In this document: positions 13,730 to 15,716 of the stretch, piece after piece | Layout: each line of letters begins with the position of its first letter | Numbering within the stretch: the first letter of the stretch is position 1 | Origin: Candidatus Sumerlaeota bacterium | GTDB lineage: Bacteria > Sumerlaeota > Sumerlaeia > JADFCT01 | Assembly: GCA_026398575.1 (NCBI GenBank) | Contig: JAPLSP010000763.1 | Coordinates: 1 to 15,716, forward strand | Length of the DNA: 15,716 bases | Reading direction: 5' to 3' | Position numbers and translations under genes: made by a program | The notes under the pieces: model-generated | Databases searched by the model: none | Told to the model about the DNA's origin: nothing | Seen by the model: only the letters and a program-made list of their open reading frames with translations

Positions 13730-15082
13730 TTATATCAGCTTCGGCTTGGGCCTCGGAATTGACGCCAGCGCTCGCGTGACGATGTCATCCACCGTTACTC
13801 CCTGCGCCTCTGCGTTGAACGTCGGCACGAGCCGGTGACGCAGCACCGGCGCCGCCAATGCCTCGATGTCCTCTATCGCAACGTGCATCCGGCCCTTGAG
13901 CAGCGCACGCACCTTGCCGCCCAGGATGAGCATCTGGCACGCGCGCGGGCCCGGCCCCCATTCGAGCAATTCTTTTATAAACGGCAGCGCCTCAGGCTCG
14001 TGCGGACGGCAGGCGCGGACCAGGTCCAGCACAAACGCCACGACATGATCCGGCGCCGGAACGCGCCGAGCCACTTTTTGACATGCAATGATCGCCTCGT
14101 CGCTGATGATTGGCCGCAGAGTGACGTCGAATCCGCTCGTGGTCCGTTCGATGATCCCGCGCTCCTGATCGCGCGTCGGATACAAGACCTTGACATGGAA
14201 CATGAACCGGTCGCGCTGCGCCTCGGGCAGGGGATAAGTGCCTTCCTGTTCGATCGGGTTTTGCGTGGCGAGGACGAAAAACGGCTCATCCAGCTTGAGG
14301 GTGTGTCCGCCCACCGTGACCGAATGCTCCTGCATCGCTTCGAGCAACGCGGCCTGCGTCTTGGGCGGCGTGCGGTTGATTTCGTCCGCCAATATCATTT
14401 GCGCAAAGATCGGCCCTTTGATGAACACCAGACGGCGGCGTCCGGTTTCCGGGTCGTCCTGGATGATGTCCGTTCCCGTGATATCGGCAGGCATCAAGTC
14501 AGGCGTGAATTGAATGCGCCGGAACGACAGGCGCATCACTTGCGAGAGACACCGCACCATCGCCGTCTTGGCCAGTCCCGGCACGCCCTCGAGGAGGCAA
14601 TGGCCGCGTCCCAGGATGGCGATCATGAGCTGCTCGATCACATCCTCCTGCCCGACGATAAAACGGGCAAGTTCGCGGGTGATTTCGCGATGCGCCTTGA
14701 CCAGCATTTCGGCGTGAGCGACGTCATCCTGCTGCGGTTGGGCTTTGCCTCCATCCGTTTTGGCAGCCTCCGGTTTGACCGGTTCATGCTTGGGACCTTC
14801 CGGTTTTGCTGCTTCCGGTTTGGAAGCTTCCGGCTTGGCTGCGTCCGCCTTGGCTGCGTCCGCCTTGGCTGCGTCTGGCTTGGCTGCTTCCGGTTTTGCC
14901 ACCGGCGCTTTGGGCGCTTCTGGTTTGGGGGCTTCTGCCTTGGCGGGTTCGTGCTTGGGCGCATCCGGCTTGGGCGCTTCTGCTTTGGCGGGTTCGTGCT
15001 TGACTGCTTCGGGTTTGGGGGGCTCCATTTTTGCAGGCTCTGGCTTTGCCACTACTGGTTTCACCGCTTCTTTGTCCGTCAT
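13730..15082 (-). CDS. MoxR-family AAA+ ATPase with N-terminal KPEAx repeat tail
   Basis: Residues from about 120 to 450 form a complete MoxR ATPase: Walker A GVPGLAKT (166-173), Walker B MILADEIN (229-236), sensor 1 ATQNP (272-276), arginine-finger region EAQRDRF (287-293), and sensor 2 GPGPRA (376-381). MoxR proteins are usually about 320-350 residues; this one has an added tail of about 113 residues with lysine at every fifth position and mostly Ala, Pro, Glu or Asp between. The tail is probably disordered. GGAG with a 9-base spacer precedes the ATG, so the tail is likely translated; starting later would remove it but I see no better ribosome site inside. The protein is expected to be a cytoplasmic hexamer acting with the DUF58 and vWA proteins encoded downstream, and it is the first gene of the operon. 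Confidence 0.92.
   Translation of the reverse strand: MTDKEAVKPVVAKPEPAKMEPPKPEAVKHEPAKAEAPKPDAPKHEPAKAEAPKPEAPKAPVAKPEAAKPDAAKADAAKADAAKPEASKPEAAKPEGPKHEPVKPEAAKTDGGKAQPQQDDVAHAEMLVKAHREITRELARFIVGQEDVIEQLMIAILGRGHCLLEGVPGLAKTAMVRCLSQVMRLSFRRIQFTPDLMPADITGTDIIQDDPETGRRRLVFIKGPIFAQMILADEINRTPPKTQAALLEAMQEHSVTVGGHTLKLDEPFFVLATQNPIEQEGTYPLPEAQRDRFMFHVKVLYPTRDQERGIIERTTSGFDVTLRPIISDEAIIACQKVARRVPAPDHVVAFVLDLVRACRPHEPEALPFIKELLEWGPGPRACQMLILGGKVRALLKGRMHVAIEDIEALAAPVLRHRLVPTFNAEAQGVTVDDIVTRALASIPRPKPKLI
14744..15067 (-). repeat. 15-bp tandem repeat array encoding pentapeptide tail of the MoxR protein
   Basis: Codons 6-113 make pentapeptides of the form x-[A/P/V]-K-[P/A/H]-[E/D]. Lysine falls at residues 8, 13, 18 and so on to 113, 22 times without a break in phase. 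At DNA level 15-bp units are most alike at 14834-14893, where CTTGGCTGCGTCCGC occurs twice in tandem (14834-14863) and is followed by close variants. Such an array can expand or contract in frame. Confidence 0.93.
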
Positions 15083-15355
15083 AGATTCGAGCTCCGATAT
15101 TTGGATGTTGCGGCAGATATACGGCTGCTGCGGCTATTCCGCATTAGAAATGTCTTCCCGGCCTTGCATGCGCATGCGCAATGGCCAACGCCTCATGCAA
15201 TTTATGATCATATTCCATAAATCGCCATCTGGACGATAAGGCTGGCACTGCGCAAACCGGCGCCATTATTCTTGCGGTTTGCCCAGCAAAGCAAGCCGTT
15301 TTCGCATTTATTTCCATAAGCGGCTTTTGTAATCAAATTCAAGGGAAGGACTATA
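15083..15355. promoter_or_regulatory. Divergent intergenic region with dyads, probable control region for both directions
   Basis: This 273-bp gap must hold the start of the moxR operon transcript and of the plus-strand gene. Structures seen are: an alternating purine-pyrimidine tract of 16 bases at 15165-15180 containing the palindrome GCATGCGCATGC; an enclosing dyad 15160-15186 (GGCC/GGCC ends); a 10-bp palindrome TATGATCATA (15203-15212); and an 8-pair inverted repeat GCAAACCG (15252-15259) with 15275-15282. I could not fix convincing -35/-10 pairs in either direction. Any of the dyads could be an operator. Confidence 0.5.
15341..15350 (+). promoter_or_regulatory. Ribosome binding site of the right-edge gene
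   Basis: AAGGGAAGGA ends 5 bases before the ATG at 15356. This strong site decides that start over the later in-frame ATG at 15437, which would remove part of the signal peptide. Confidence 0.75.
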
Positions 15356-15716
15356 ATGACTCAGAATACTGAACTCTTTCACAGTATTGTAAGGGCGGCG
15401 GGGTTTTGCAGATGGCTATGGCTATGGCCGGCGGCAATGTTGGCGTTCGCTGGCGGCGTTCAGGCGGCGGTCATCGTAGATGACTTCGAAGCCTCCCCAG
15501 CGCTGAATCTCTATCAGGCCAAGGAGCGCGGCGCCGTCTGCTCGGTGGAACCCGCGCCGGAGGGCGGGCATGGGAAAGCGGCCAAAATCGCCTGGTCGCA
15601 AACCCATGAAAGATTTCAAGAGCTCTACTACGCGCGCGACGTGGCGCTGCCGGATACCGCCACCGCAATGGAAGGACGCCTGAGCATGAGAGTTTATACC
15701 GATACGGCCAATGCCC
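15356..15716 (+). CDS. Exported protein of unknown function, 5' part only (runs off the window)
   Basis: A frame of 120 codons starts here and has no stop before the window ends. The first 38 residues have basic residues (R13, R19) followed by a hydrophobic stretch WLWLWPAAMLAFAGG and a likely cleavage site after VQA or VQAA, so the product is exported. The mature start VIVDDFEAS, followed later by KAAKIAW (74-80) and EGRLSMRVY (106-114), resembles the beta-sandwich opening of carbohydrate-binding-like or PEP-CTERM-associated surface proteins, but that is only a resemblance. It is read divergently from the moxR operon and shares its control region, so a functional link is possible but not shown. 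The tandem TGGCTA copies at 15414-15425 encode the WLWLW part. Confidence 0.75.
   Translation, partial: MTQNTELFHSIVRAAGFCRWLWLWPAAMLAFAGGVQAAVIVDDFEASPALNLYQAKERGAVCSVEPAPEGGHGKAAKIAWSQTHERFQELYYARDVALPDTATAMEGRLSMRVYTDTANA

Noticed and set aside
13835..15220. 461-codon open frame on the plus strand, with FRLGC-like repeats
   Set aside because: It is the antisense of the moxR ATPase gene and its repeat tail; the ATPase motifs on the minus strand are unambiguous.
15352..15357. TATAAT overlapping the start codon of the right-edge gene
   Set aside because: It overlaps the ATG and the ribosome site, so it cannot be the promoter for that start.

Overview
The window is one long minus-strand operon of envelope-associated genes, with one truncated gene starting on the plus strand at the right edge. 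Read in transcription order (right to left) the genes are: a MoxR-type AAA+ ATPase with an unusual repeat tail (15082-13730); a small four-helix-bundle protein on a repeat-flanked insert (13614-13240); a DUF58 protein (13104-12214); a BatA-type membrane protein with a von Willebrand A (vWA) domain (12152-9765); a second membrane vWA protein with a glutamine-amidotransferase-like domain (9790-6875); a 1621-residue membrane-anchored coiled-coil protein of DUF4175 type (6845-1980); and, beyond a 667-bp repeat-filled gap, an exported alpha/alpha-toroid protein of the prenyltransferase/squalene-cyclase-repeat type (1312-140). At the right edge an exported protein starts divergently at 15356 and runs off the window.

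The organism is probably a member of the PVC superphylum or a neighbouring phylum (Planctomycetota, Lentisphaerota, Verrucomicrobiota, Hydrogenedentota or Sumerlaeota). This rests on the gene order, the four-helix-bundle cassette, and hairpin-rich interspersed repeats; no rRNA or other marker is present to confirm it. G+C is about 60 percent in coding DNA by hand count of a sample and lower in the inserted cassette.

From family knowledge, MoxR ATPases work with vWA proteins as chaperone-like pairs that remodel or load client proteins. Here one ATPase is followed by three vWA-type proteins (DUF58 is soluble, the other two are anchored by N- and C-terminal membrane segments), then a giant protein with three N-terminal membrane segments, a beta-rich middle and about 1000 residues of helical, partly Q/N-rich sequence, and finally a secreted toroid protein. 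My inference is an energy-coupled machine spanning from cytoplasm to envelope, related to the Bat/MoxR operons but with the giant coiled-coil protein in place of the TPR proteins usual in Bat operons. The client is unknown.

The most unusual features lie around the genes. (1) The four-helix-bundle gene is enclosed by near-perfect inverted repeats built from 7-bp units, between moxR and the DUF58 gene, like the intervening sequences of 23S rRNA but in a protein operon. (2) The first 113 residues of the MoxR protein have lysine at every fifth position 22 times in a row. (3) The 1313-1979 gap holds about a dozen hairpins, an exact 55-bp duplication and a large inverted element whose two copies keep their stems while loops differ. 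(4) A 10-bp tandem repeat sits directly before the start codon of the BatA-like gene.
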